From assembly GCF_024267675.1 (NCBI RefSeq), contig NZ_JALDYX010000002.1:310001-374000 (forward strand): a stretch of DNA of 64,000 nt. The letters run 5' to 3'. Shown here piece by piece: positions 17,402 to 26,127 of the stretch (position 1 is the stretch's first letter; each line of letters opens with the position of its first letter). Both the position numbers and the translations under genes were made by a program. This stretch comes from Marinobacterium sedimentorum (lineage in GTDB: Bacteria > Pseudomonadota > Gammaproteobacteria > Pseudomonadales > Balneatricaceae). Below the pieces are notes generated by a model. It made no database searches. It was not told the origin of the DNA and worked only from the letters and a program-made list of their open reading frames with translations.

Positions 17402-18346
17402 GCCTCCCCCCGCTGCACGCTCGGGGTTGAAACCGAGAATTGCCAACAGGGCGAACACCAGGGTTGCGCCTGCGGTAATGGCCAGGGCCAGCAGGTTCAG
17501 CTGGCCATAAAGGGCGTGGCGCACCAGTTCCACGGCGTGGGTAAAGGGGTTGGCCAGGCACAGCCAGTAGAGCCACTCGCTGGCTTCGCGCATCTTCCAC
17601 AGCGGGTAGAGCGCGGACGAGATAAAGAACATTGGGAATATGACGAAATTCATCACGCCGGCGAAATTTTCCAGCTGACGTATATGGGTCGACAGAAAGA
17701 GTCCTATGGCTCCCAGCAGCAGGGCGGTGAGGAAAAGCGCCGGCAATGCGGTTATGTAGCCCAGCAGCGGCGGGTCGAAATCGACGCTAAGCCAGGCGAG
17801 GGCGAGAAATGCATACACCTGGGTCAGTGAAATAAGCCCGATGGCCATGAGCTTGCACAGCAGCAGCCAGCTGCGCGGTAGCGGGCTCATCAGCAGCACC
17901 CGCATGCTGCCCATTTCGCGGTCGTACACCATCGAGAGTGAACTCTGCATGCCGTTGAACAACAGGATCATGCAACACAACCCCGGCGCTATATAGGTCT
18001 CGTAGGTGATGTAGGTTTCATAGGGTGGAATGATCGCCACGCCAAGGGCGGCGCGAAAGCCGGAAGCAAACACCACCAGCCACAGCAGCGGGCGCACCAG
18101 AGAGCTGAGAAAACGGCTGCGCTGCTGTACAAAGCGCAGATACTCGCGCATCAGAATGCCGACGAAGCAGTGCCCGTAGGCGGGCAATCCCGCGGTGAAG
18201 CCCGTGCCGACGTCAGTGCCAACGAGTCTGCTGTCACTTGGCTGATCTTGTCTGTGGTCCCCATTCGGATGTTCGCGGCTGGCGGGTTCGGTAACAGGCC
18301 CCGTACCTGGAACAGCAGCAGGTGCAGCGCTTATGCGGGTATTCAT
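17381..18346 (-). CDS. pedC: ABC-2-type permease, PedC-like
   Basis: The 321-residue protein has an unusually long hydrophilic N-terminus (about 60 residues). Six membrane segments of the ABC-2 export family follow, with the conserved FISSALYPLW and NPFTHAVELVRHALYG. Its position after a matching ATPase and PQQ-type YVTN and binding proteins fits PedC, the permease of the exporter linked to phenylethanol/alcohol oxidation in pseudomonads. An internal duplication gives YETYITYETYI. The start overlaps the ATPase stop (ATGA). The last six codons and stop are made of a heptanucleotide repeat array, so the C-terminus can change with copy number. The transported compound is unknown. Confidence 0.85.
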   Translation of the reverse strand: MNTRISAAPAAVPGTGPVTEPASREHPNGDHRQDQPSDSRLVGTDVGTGFTAGLPAYGHCFVGILMREYLRFVQQRSRFLSSLVRPLLWLVVFASGFRAALGVAIIPPYETYITYETYIAPGLCCMILLFNGMQSSLSMVYDREMGSMRVLLMSPLPRSWLLLCKLMAIGLISLTQVYAFLALAWLSVDFDPPLLGYITALPALFLTALLLGAIGLFLSTHIRQLENFAGVMNFVIFPMFFISSALYPLWKMREASEWLYWLCLANPFTHAVELVRHALYGQLNLLALAITAGATLVFALLAILGFNPERAAGGGKVKGER

Positions 18347-19083
18347 GGCTGCGACTCCTGCTGTTGTGGGTCTGTAAGCTGGGCGAAGGCCTGTGTCAGG
18401 CTTATCGTATGGGTGCGCCGGCAGAGGTCAGCGGCGCTGTTATCGGCGCGCAATTTTCCCTGGTGCAGCAGCAGTACCCGGTCATCGGTATCGATTTCCT
18501 CGATCAGGTGGGTAGCCCAGAGTACGGTGAGACCGTCTTCATGGCACAGGCGGCGCACATAGTCGTTGAGAGCGGCGCGGGTCTGGGTATCCAGGCCAAC
18601 GGTGGCTTCGTCCAATAGCAGCACAGAGGGGCGATGCAGCAGTGCGCGGGCGATCTCAACGCGCCGACGGTGGCCGCCATTGAGGTTGCGTACCCGTTCA
18701 TGCAGCCGATCGCCCAGGTCCAGACGTTCGAGTTCCGCGCGCATGCGTGTCTGTACATCCTGCCGACGCAGCCCCTGCAACGCGCCATGGTAGGCCAGGT
18801 TCTGTGCCACGCTCAGATCCAGATCCAGGGTGCCCTGCTGAAACACCACGCCCAGGCGGCGCATCACGGCCCCGGCATGCTGGCGAATCGGCAGGCCAAA
18901 GAGGCGGATATCGCCTTGCTGGGGCGCCAGCAGCCGGGTCAGCAATCCGAACAGGGTGCTCTTGCCGGCGCCATTGGGCCCCAGCAGGGCATTGAAGCTG
19001 CCGGGCAGCAGTTCAAAACTCAGGTCGCTCAAGGCGGCACGCGAACCGTAGTTGAACCCCAGTTTTTCGACGACGATGGCCAT
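18343..19083 (-). CDS. ABC transporter ATP-binding protein (PQQ-locus exporter)
   Basis: The 246-residue ATPase has Walker A GPNGAGKST, a degenerate signature LNGGHRRRVEIARALL in place of LSGGQ, Walker B VLLLDEATVGLD and the switch His in WATHLIEE. It has the length of a single-domain exporter ATPase of the CcmA/NodI type. It overlaps the permease gene by four bases and the YVTN gene by one (TGATG), so all four genes from 21334 to 17381 form one transcript. It corresponds to the ATPase of the ped/PQQ-associated exporter. Confidence 0.9.
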   Translation of the reverse strand: MAIVVEKLGFNYGSRAALSDLSFELLPGSFNALLGPNGAGKSTLFGLLTRLLAPQQGDIRLFGLPIRQHAGAVMRRLGVVFQQGTLDLDLSVAQNLAYHGALQGLRRQDVQTRMRAELERLDLGDRLHERVRNLNGGHRRRVEIARALLHRPSVLLLDEATVGLDTQTRAALNDYVRRLCHEDGLTVLWATHLIEEIDTDDRVLLLHQGKLRADNSAADLCRRTHTISLTQAFAQLTDPQQQESQP

Positions 19084-20075
19084 CAGGGTTTCACCGCCAG
19101 GCCCCAGGGGTAGCGGCCCACCTTGATCGACTTGATCACCTTGAGCTTGTCGACATCGATGACCGACACATCGCCGCTGATGCCATTGGTGCTGAGCAGG
19201 CGTGATTCGTCGCTGTTGAACGCCAGATGCCAGACGCGTCGGCCGACCAGCAGGTAGTCCAGCACCTCATAGGTTTTGGCATCCACCACGGCGATATGAT
19301 TCGCAGGGCCGAGCGCCACGAAACCATAGCGGCCATCCTTGCTGAGCTTGATGCCAACCGGCTGAATCTTGTCGCGGTGCACGCCGCGAATTTCAAAGTT
19401 CAGCCTGTGAACGATCTGGCGGGTGCTGACATCAACCACGGCCACGGTGCCGCCGATTTCGGAGCTGGCCCAGAGCAGGGAGCCATCCTGGTTGAACTCC
19501 ACGTAGCGCGGGCGCTGATCCACCAGGGTATTGTCGACCAGTTCATTGGTCGCGGTATCTATCCAGTGCAGCATGTTAGTGGTTTCGCTGGTGTTGATGA
19601 CCCACTTGCCATCGGGGCTCACCGCCATGCCTTCGGGCTCCACGCCGACATCGATCTGGGCCACCACCTCGTGGCTGTTCACATCGACGACCGTCACCAG
19701 GGCATCATCTTCGTTGGCGACATAGAGCAGCTGGTCATTGGGGTGCAGCACGAACTGTTCCGGGTCTTCCCCCGACGGCAGGCTGGCGATGATCCTGTGC
19801 GTGGCCAGATCCATCACCTGTACGGTGTCGGAATCGCTGGCACAGATGTAGAGCTTGCTGCCGTCGCCGGAGAGGGTAATGCCCCGCGGGCGCTGACCGA
19901 CGTCAAAGGTGTTTATGACTTCAAGGCTGTCCAGGTCGATCAGTGAGAGGGTGTCATCCTTCTCGTTGGAAACGTACACAACGTCCGCCTGGGCGCCGCT
20001 CTGATATCCCAGGCTTAACAGGCCCAGCGTCAGGCAGGAGGCGAGGCGATGCCGGGCGGCGTGTTTGAGGCTCAT
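19083..20075 (-). CDS. PQQ-associated YVTN beta-propeller protein
   Basis: The 330-residue exported protein has a signal peptide (SCLTLGLLSLGYQSGAQA) and seven YVTN-type blades (VVYVSNEKDDTLSLIDLDSL; LYICASDSDTVQVMDLATHR; LLYVANEDDALVTVVDVNSH and so on). Such propellers accompany PQQ-dependent alcohol-oxidation ABC clusters (TIGR03866 type). They may act as periplasmic scaffold or accessory; no catalytic residues are recognisable. It overlaps the upstream binding-protein gene (ATGA) and the downstream ATPase gene. Confidence 0.88.
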   Translation of the reverse strand: MSLKHAARHRLASCLTLGLLSLGYQSGAQADVVYVSNEKDDTLSLIDLDSLEVINTFDVGQRPRGITLSGDGSKLYICASDSDTVQVMDLATHRIIASLPSGEDPEQFVLHPNDQLLYVANEDDALVTVVDVNSHEVVAQIDVGVEPEGMAVSPDGKWVINTSETTNMLHWIDTATNELVDNTLVDQRPRYVEFNQDGSLLWASSEIGGTVAVVDVSTRQIVHRLNFEIRGVHRDKIQPVGIKLSKDGRYGFVALGPANHIAVVDAKTYEVLDYLLVGRRVWHLAFNSDESRLLSTNGISGDVSVIDVDKLKVIKSIKVGRYPWGLAVKP

Positions 20076-21334
20076 TGGGCGGCTCCATCTGTTTTGTCTG
20101 TGGCGTAGGCTGAGGCGCAGCGGCTTTCGGGTGCATCGAAGCCAAGGCTGTCGAGGTCGGTCACTGGGTGCAGAATGCCTTCCTGCGGAGACTGGGATAC
20201 CAGCGCCCTTGGGTGTACCAGGGCAATGGGCTGGCGCAGCTGGCCGCTCCAGGGGCGATAGCTCAGCTTGCGGCCCTTAAAGGCGGCCAGCGAGAAATCG
20301 TCGGAGAGCAGAAAGGTGCGCAGCACGGGTGCTTCGGCCTGCTGCACTCGCGTGACAGCCTCGGCAATGGAGCGCACCGCCGCCCAGGCGGCGTAATCGC
20401 GGGCGTGCATCCAGCGCCCGCTCTGGGCTTCGAAGCGGCTTTGCAGCTGGGCGGCGCCCCATTGCTCAATCACCCGATGCCAGGCCACGGGCGTCAGCCC
20501 CTGGGTGCCAGCTACCGGGCGGGGTAGCCAGCTGTTGTAGAGCACATATTCGCCAAAGTCGCCGCGCTCATCCGCCAGCAGTACAACATCGTAATCGCCG
20601 CCCTGGGTGAACAGCGGCATTTCCTTCTGGGCGGTGCGGCGCAGATCGGTATCAAAGCTCCAGGTTTTCTCGTCGATGATCTTGCCGCCAAAGCGTTTGG
20701 CGGCGCGGTGCAGCCCCCGGGCGTAGGCCTGATCTTCGGGCTGGTTGCCGACAATCAGCAGCCAGTTGCGCCATTGGCGCGATGCCAGCCACTGGGCCAG
20801 AGCATCGGTGAGCATGGCACGACTCGGCAGGGTATGGAGCACATTGCCAAGGCACTGATCGGTGCGCAGTGCGTCATCACTGCTGCCGGCATTGAAGATA
20901 AGGGCGCTGCCTCCCAGGGCCTCGCTGAGGCGGGCAAGTTCGCTGGCGGGCAGGTCCGCCACAATCAGATGGATACCGCTGGATTGCCAGGCGAGCGCCT
21001 GACTCAGCAGTGTGTCGGGATCGTCACTGCTCAGCTGATCCAGCTGGTAATGGTGCTTGAGGAAGCGGCCGCTGCTGTTGCTGTCGGCAATACCAAGCTC
21101 GGCACCGCGCAGGCCGGAATCCCGCGGTTCCGGCAGCACATTGGACAGTGCGGGCGGGGTTGCGGGTCTGTAACTCAGGTAGCCGACACGCACCTCGAGC
21201 CCGGCATCTGTGGACTTGTCTGCAGCGACCGTGAAAGCGGCGTCAGCGGCCTGGGACGGAGTCTGGAGTAGCCACAGCAGCAGGCTTGTGCTCAGGCACA
21301 GGCTCAGGCGTTGATACAAATGAAGGCAAGGCAT
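20072..21334 (-). CDS. Periplasmic binding protein of the PQQ-locus ABC system
   Basis: The 420-residue exported protein has an N-terminal signal ending near SQAADAA and a Leu/Ile/Val-binding-like fold (IADSNSSGRFLKHHYQLDQL; HLIVADLPASELARLSEALG; NWLLIVGNQPEDQAYARGLH). It matches the binding-protein component typical of PQQ-dependent alcohol catabolism clusters (TIGR03863 type). It is the first gene of the operon 21334-17381. An AGTACC-N8-GGTACT inverted repeat lies about 85 bases upstream. The pairing of an importer-style binding protein with an ABC-2 exporter permease is odd but characteristic of this family of loci. Confidence 0.85.
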   Translation of the reverse strand: MPCLHLYQRLSLCLSTSLLLWLLQTPSQAADAAFTVAADKSTDAGLEVRVGYLSYRPATPPALSNVLPEPRDSGLRGAELGIADSNSSGRFLKHHYQLDQLSSDDPDTLLSQALAWQSSGIHLIVADLPASELARLSEALGGSALIFNAGSSDDALRTDQCLGNVLHTLPSRAMLTDALAQWLASRQWRNWLLIVGNQPEDQAYARGLHRAAKRFGGKIIDEKTWSFDTDLRRTAQKEMPLFTQGGDYDVVLLADERGDFGEYVLYNSWLPRPVAGTQGLTPVAWHRVIEQWGAAQLQSRFEAQSGRWMHARDYAAWAAVRSIAEAVTRVQQAEAPVLRTFLLSDDFSLAAFKGRKLSYRPWSGQLRQPIALVHPRALVSQSPQEGILHPVTDLDSLGFDAPESRCASAYATDKTDGAAQ

Positions 21335-21418
21335 GATCCAACCCTATTCCCTGTGATTATTCTTATGGGCATGACAACCCAGCATAGGGCGCAGGCAAAG
21401 GGCGCGAAATATGCAGAA

Positions 21419-21438
21419 AGTACCGATCGACTGGTACT
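21419..21438. promoter_or_regulatory. AGTACC-N8-GGTACT inverted repeat
   Basis: A perfect 6 bp inverted repeat with an 8-base spacer, 85-105 bases upstream of the operon start at 21334. The half-sites resemble those at 10076 and 15778. The rest of the 21335-21650 gap shows no other clear feature. Confidence 0.35.
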
Positions 21439-21650
21439 GAAGTAGCATTTTCGGGGCAGTGGCCAGGCCGCGGCCGCGGCATTGGGTGAGACATAGTGGT
21501 AAAGGTGGGGCCGCAACTTGTTGTATGGATCGGCAACAGTGGAACTCTGCCGCCGGCGCTTTGCATGGCAGGGAAGATGGGCGATAATCCGCCGCGTTTC
21601 CCGCGTGCCGCCCCTGCGGATCACGCCTTCTGTTTGCGGACGAGTAGCCC

Positions 21651-22478
21651 ATGAGTGAAGCCATTCCCAACCTGCAGTCGCGCTTTGAGCGCCTGCGGGC
21701 CAACAAGCTGTTTGAAGCCCTGGTCATCGGCATCATCATAGTGTCGGCGTTGCTGGTCGGCGCCAAAACCTACTCGGAGACCAGCCGTTTCGAGCAGGCT
21801 TTGCGCGTACTGGATATGGGGGTGACCGCCTTTTTCCTGATGGAAATACTGATTCGCATGGCGGGCGAACGCCGTCTGCGAGATTTCTTCACAAAGGGTT
21901 GGAATGTATTTGATTTTATTATCGTGACTGCCAGCCTGGTACCGATGGATGACTCGGAGCTGGTACTGCTGGCGCGGCTGCTGCGCATCTTCAGGGTACT
22001 GCGGCTGGTGTCGATGATCCCCGAGCTGCGCATGCTGGTGACGGCGCTGTTCAAGTCCATCCCGCGCATGGGCTATGTGGCGCTTTTGATGTTCATCATT
22101 TTCTATATCTATGGCGCCATCGGCAGCTTCCTGTTCCACGAAGTGAACGAGAAGCTGTGGGGCAATATAGCGCTGGCCATGCTGACGCTCTTCCAGGTGG
22201 CCACCTTCGAGAGCTGGGCCACGGCGGTGCTCTATCCCACCATGGAGTATTTCCCCTACAGCTGGATCTACTTCATCACCTTTATCTTCCTTAACTCCTT
22301 CGTGTTCCTGAACATGATGATCGGCATAGTGCTGGATGTGATGCAGAAGGAAAGCGTGCAGATGGAACTGGAAACCGGCGAGGGCGAGGCAGCGGAACTG
22401 CATGGCCTGCGTAGCGATGTACAGGCCATGCGCGAACAGCTGTCACGCATGGAGGCACTGCTGCAAAAGCGCGAGTGA
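21651..22478 (+). CDS. NavBac-type voltage-gated sodium channel
   Basis: The 275-residue protein has six membrane helices. S4 carries regularly spaced arginines (LLARLLRIFRVLRLVSMIPE). The pore loop is TLFQVATFESWATAV with E187 in the selectivity filter. S6 (FIFLNSFVFLNMMIGIVLDV) and a C-terminal coiled coil (LHGLRSDVQAMREQLSRMEA) follow. This is the single-domain, tetrameric bacterial sodium channel architecture (NaChBac/NavAb). The filter has FESWA where many family members have LESWS or LESWA. Such channels are common in marine and alkaliphilic bacteria and have been linked to motility and sodium balance. It stands alone with no operon partner. Confidence 0.95.
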   Translation: MSEAIPNLQSRFERLRANKLFEALVIGIIIVSALLVGAKTYSETSRFEQALRVLDMGVTAFFLMEILIRMAGERRLRDFFTKGWNVFDFIIVTASLVPMDDSELVLLARLLRIFRVLRLVSMIPELRMLVTALFKSIPRMGYVALLMFIIFYIYGAIGSFLFHEVNEKLWGNIALAMLTLFQVATFESWATAVLYPTMEYFPYSWIYFITFIFLNSFVFLNMMIGIVLDVMQKESVQMELETGEGEAAELHGLRSDVQAMREQLSRMEALLQKRE

Positions 22479-22948
22479 TTGACCTGGAGGTCCATAATGG
22501 GTTCGGTTCTGGTAGGCCGAATCCAGATTCGGCTAGTCCCGGTGCCGGCCTGCATGTAACAGGCGCCGCCGAGATTTGTACAGTCGAGCCTGTGGCCGGT
22601 GCTCTGTCCGATCACGGGCCCGTGCGGTTCTAGCAGATGTTGATAACGCAACCGGCCGAAGCGGGCCTTTGCATGGTGTCAGAATTCGGGAGCTTCTTGA
22701 TGCTGCGCCTGGATGCACGATGAGCCTGCTGGCCCTGGTCAGCGCTTCCTGCTTTTTGCTTTATTGGCTTGCCGTTCGTGGCGGCCCTTCTATTTATCTG
22801 GTGGACAAATAGGTTCCCTCCCTATTTGCCCGTCACGCCAGAAAAACGGGCGCAAGTGCATGGACTTGCTGGTTTTTCTAGCGTTCGCATTGGCCTGCGG
22901 CCAATGATGAAGCAAGGAAGGGGCGCCCCTGCGGGATGGCGACAGGCG
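22479..22948. other. 470-base intergenic region with two hairpins
   Basis: No supported gene. Two perfect hairpins are present: GCCGAATC/GATTCGGC at 22516-22533 after the channel gene, and CATTGGCC/GGCCAATG at 22888-22906 past the dctP stop. Neither has a clear T-run. A 30-codon hydrophobic frame at 22720-22812 lacks a ribosome site. Confidence 0.4.
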
Positions 22949-24019
22949 TTAGTTCAGGTCGCTGGCGTAGCTTGTTTCGATCGCCTGCTCGGCCTTGGCG
23001 GCTTCCCCGGCCAGCAGATCAAACCACTTTTCGCCATCCTTCACGTTGCCCTTGAACCAGCTGTAAACGGGCTCGGCCGCTTTCTTGAAGGCATCCTTCT
23101 GTTCGGGGGTCGGTACATAGACTTCGCCACCGGCATTGCTGAAGTCCTGGTATGCCTTGATGGATTTGCGCTTGGGCGAGGCAAAGGTGGCCTGCTGCAG
23201 CGCCGAGAAACCGTCCACGATCACGCGGCGCATGTCTTCGGGCATATTGAGGAAGCTCTCGTTGTTCATGAACCAGTAGGCGGACATGTAGGCATGGCCA
23301 TCCAGGGTAATGTACTTGAGGCCGGCTTCGGGGAACTTCATGCTCATGATATCGGTGATGCCGTTTTTGGAGCCTTCAACCACGCCGGTCTGGAAGGAGG
23401 TGAAGAGTTCCGGCCAGGGAATCGGCGTCGGGCTGGCGCCGAGGGCTTTCACCAGCTCCTGGGGCAGGTCTGATACCACGGTACGGATCTTCAGGCCTTC
23501 GATATCCTTGGGAGTCTGGACGGTGCGTTTGGTGTTGGCAAAATTGCGCCAGCCGCCGGTGTTACCGATGGTCATCAGGCGCACGCGGTTGTCGGAGTCT
23601 TCGAGGATGGACGTGCGCAGTTCGCGGGTGAAGTCACCGGCCAGCACGGTTTCGGCCACACGGTCATCGCGCAGCAGGTAGGGCAGATCCAGTACCTGGA
23701 CATAGGGGAACATGTTGCCCACACCGCTGGCAGTGGAGATAAATACGTCCACGGATCCGTCTTCCAGTGCCTGCATGCACTCGGTGCCGTTGGCGCACAA
23801 CTGGGTGCCGATAAAGAGTTCCACGGCGATCCGTCCGTTGGAGTGGGCTTCAACGAAGTCCTTGAACACCACGAGGCCGTCGTAGTCTTCGTCGTTTTCG
23901 TTGGAGTTGGCCACGGCCCGCAGGTTGAACTCGGCGGCAGAGCTGAGGGCGCCGAACAGCAGGGTGGCGCTGGCCAGGGTGCCCACCAGGGCAGATTTGA
24001 GTTTTTTGTTAATCACCAT
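22949..24019 (-). CDS. TRAP transporter substrate-binding protein, DctP family
   Basis: The 356-residue protein has a signal peptide (LKSALVGTLASATLLFGALS, cleavage after AA). It has the DctP fold, with the conserved KIRTVVSDLPQELVKALGAS and PTPIPWPELFTSFQTGVVEG segments and the Arg that clamps a carboxylate (IRTVVSD). The ATG at 24019 (MVINKK) has GAGGA upstream; a further in-frame ATG at 24130 lies inside dctM. It is the third gene of the dctQ-dctM-dctP order. The ligand is a carboxylic acid by family, not further resolvable. Two cysteines (LCANGTEC) could form a disulfide. Confidence 0.93.
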   Translation of the reverse strand: MVINKKLKSALVGTLASATLLFGALSSAAEFNLRAVANSNENDEDYDGLVVFKDFVEAHSNGRIAVELFIGTQLCANGTECMQALEDGSVDVFISTASGVGNMFPYVQVLDLPYLLRDDRVAETVLAGDFTRELRTSILEDSDNRVRLMTIGNTGGWRNFANTKRTVQTPKDIEGLKIRTVVSDLPQELVKALGASPTPIPWPELFTSFQTGVVEGSKNGITDIMSMKFPEAGLKYITLDGHAYMSAYWFMNNESFLNMPEDMRRVIVDGFSALQQATFASPKRKSIKAYQDFSNAGGEVYVPTPEQKDAFKKAAEPVYSWFKGNVKDGEKWFDLLAGEAAKAEQAIETSYASDLN

Positions 24020-24116
24020 GGGTGGATCCTCTTTGATTCTTGTTGTGGATACGGTTGGTCTTGGTCTTGATGGTGAGACGGATACAGCGTCTGTGTGTCC
24101 GTCGGCGTTAAGTGCG

Positions 24117-25403
24117 TCAGGCAAGCCCAAGCCATCGGGGGATGGTCATGGACAGTACCGGGAAGAAGGTAATCAGGAATATGACCACTATCTCGATAAA
24201 CAGGAACGGCAGTATGGATTTGGCAATGGCTTCGACCTTTTCCCCGGACACGCTGGAGGCGACGAAGAGCACCAGGCCCATGGGCGGTGTTGCCAGCCCC
24301 ACGGTCAGGTTGACGCTCATGATGATGGCGAAATGAATCGGATCCACGCCTATGCCGATAAATACCGGCGCCAGTATGGGCCCCAGGATAATGATCGCGG
24401 GACCGGCATCCAGGAACATGCCGACGATGAACAGCAGAATGTTGATCATGAACAGCAGCATCAGCGGATTGTCACTGATGCTCAGCACCCAGGTGGCCAG
24501 CTGTTCGGCGGTGTGGGACAGGCTCACCACTGTCTTGAAGGCAATGGCGGCACCGACCAGCAGTAACACCACGGCGGATGACTGGGCGCTGCGGGTGAAG
24601 ATGCCCGGCAGTTCACTGATCTTGACCGTCTTCATGACCCAGATGCTCAGCACCAGGGCGTAACCTACGGCTACGGCCGAGGCTTCGGTGGGGGTGAAGA
24701 TACCGCCCAGTATGCCACCCAGAATGATGACCGGCGTCAGCAGCGGCAGGAAGGCACTTTTGGTGGCGGTGGCCCGCTGTGGCCAGGTCTGTTTGGGGCC
24801 TGCGACCGGGAAATCATAGCGCTTGGCCATCAGGGCGATCACCGCCATCAGCCCAAGACCCACCAGAATGCCGGGCACAACACCGGCGGCAAAGAGCGCT
24901 GCCACCGACACTTCCATGGTGTAGGCATAGATAATCATGATGCCGGAGGGCGGAATGATCGGGCCTATGACCGAGGATGCGGCGGTAATGGCGGCGGAAA
25001 AACGTCTTGTATAGCCGTTTTTCTCCATGGCCGGAATCATCATCGAACCTATGGCCGAGGTATCCGCCACGGCGGAACCGGACAGGCCGGCGAACAGCAT
25101 GCTCGAGAGCACGTTCACATGGGCCAGGCCGCCGCGCACATGGCCGATAAAGGCCTGGGAAAAGTTGACCAGGCTCAGCGTAATGCCGCCCCGGTTCATC
25201 AGTTCGCCCGCCAGCATGAAAAACGGGATGGCCATCAGCGGGAAGGAGTCGATGCCGTTATAAATATTGCGAAACAGCATGGGAATGTCCCGATCCATGC
25301 CCTGGGCCAGCAGCATGATGCCGGGGGCCGACAGCATGGCAAAAAACACCGGCATGCCAATCAGCAGGAAAATCAGGAACAGCGGCAGGAATAATACGAG
25401 CAT
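24117..25403 (-). CDS. TRAP transporter large permease, DctM family
   Basis: The 428-residue protein has about twelve hydrophobic segments and DctM signatures: GIDSFPLMAIPFFMLAGELM, GLSGSAVADTSAIGSMMIPA and FTPTEASAVAVGYAL. It forms the ion-coupled translocation subunit, driven by sodium or proton gradients. It lies 15 bases after dctQ and 97 bases before dctP. AAGGA precedes the ATG. Confidence 0.96.
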   Translation of the reverse strand: MLVLFLPLFLIFLLIGMPVFFAMLSAPGIMLLAQGMDRDIPMLFRNIYNGIDSFPLMAIPFFMLAGELMNRGGITLSLVNFSQAFIGHVRGGLAHVNVLSSMLFAGLSGSAVADTSAIGSMMIPAMEKNGYTRRFSAAITAASSVIGPIIPPSGIMIIYAYTMEVSVAALFAAGVVPGILVGLGLMAVIALMAKRYDFPVAGPKQTWPQRATATKSAFLPLLTPVIILGGILGGIFTPTEASAVAVGYALVLSIWVMKTVKISELPGIFTRSAQSSAVVLLLVGAAIAFKTVVSLSHTAEQLATWVLSISDNPLMLLFMINILLFIVGMFLDAGPAIIILGPILAPVFIGIGVDPIHFAIIMSVNLTVGLATPPMGLVLFVASSVSGEKVEAIAKSILPFLFIEIVVIFLITFFPVLSMTIPRWLGLA

Positions 25404-25418
25404 GATGCGTGGTCCTTT

Positions 25419-25976
25419 TTATTCGGCTTCCGGAACTGTATTGGAGTCGAGCACGGGGGCGGGAAAGTCTTCGGCGGCGCCAAACAGACGGCCGATTTCC
25501 CGCAACAGAAGCTCGGCATTGACCAGCAGCATGCTGCCAAAGCAGACCGGCATGGCGAGATAGATCCAGGCGCGGGACAGGTCGAAGGAGGCGGCGCGGG
25601 TACGGAAACCGCGCTGGAAGAACTCCAGCCCAAGGCTGAACAGCTGTACCAGCACCAGCGCCGATATCAGCAGCAGGAAAAACTTGAGAACGGCCCGGAC
25701 CCTGGGGGGCAGGAAGCCGTGCAGCATGTCGATGGCGACAAAGGATCCCTGGCGGTAAGCGTTGGCGGCCACCAGTGCCATCATCCAGATCATCAGGGCG
25801 CGGGCGGCTTCTTCGGGCCAGGGCAGGGCATTGTTGAGCACGTAGCGGCAGAACACCTGCAGCAGTATTGCCGCCACCATGGCGGCGACACAGACCCAGG
25901 CGACGGACTTGCCGGCGCGGATCAACAGGGCGTTGATCCATTCCAGCCCGCCAAGGCAGAACTTTAGTATCTTCAT
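25419..25976 (-). CDS. TRAP transporter small permease, DctQ family
   Basis: The 185-residue protein has four membrane helices and the DctQ pattern (VFCRYVLNNALPWPEEAARA; MIWMMALVAANAYRQGSFVA). It partners with DctM in the membrane. It is the first transporter gene, 151 bases after the aldo/keto reductase gene on the same strand, and may share its transcript. Confidence 0.94.
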   Translation of the reverse strand: MKILKFCLGGLEWINALLIRAGKSVAWVCVAAMVAAILLQVFCRYVLNNALPWPEEAARALMIWMMALVAANAYRQGSFVAIDMLHGFLPPRVRAVLKFFLLLISALVLVQLFSLGLEFFQRGFRTRAASFDLSRAWIYLAMPVCFGSMLLVNAELLLREIGRLFGAAEDFPAPVLDSNTVPEAE

Positions 25977-26127
25977 AAGCTGCCAACACCCTTTTATTAA
26001 AATTATTCAGGGATTCAGTTGTATCGGCGCACCCCAGGCACGCAGGCGGTATCGCCGACTTTTCTGACAGTGAAACTATAGTGGCGCTTTCGATCAGGGA
26101 AATAGGCCACAGATTAGGTTACGGGCT

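Noticed and set aside
22720..22812. 30-codon hydrophobic frame after the sodium channel
   Set aside because: Lacks a ribosome site and any conservation that can be judged; could be chance.
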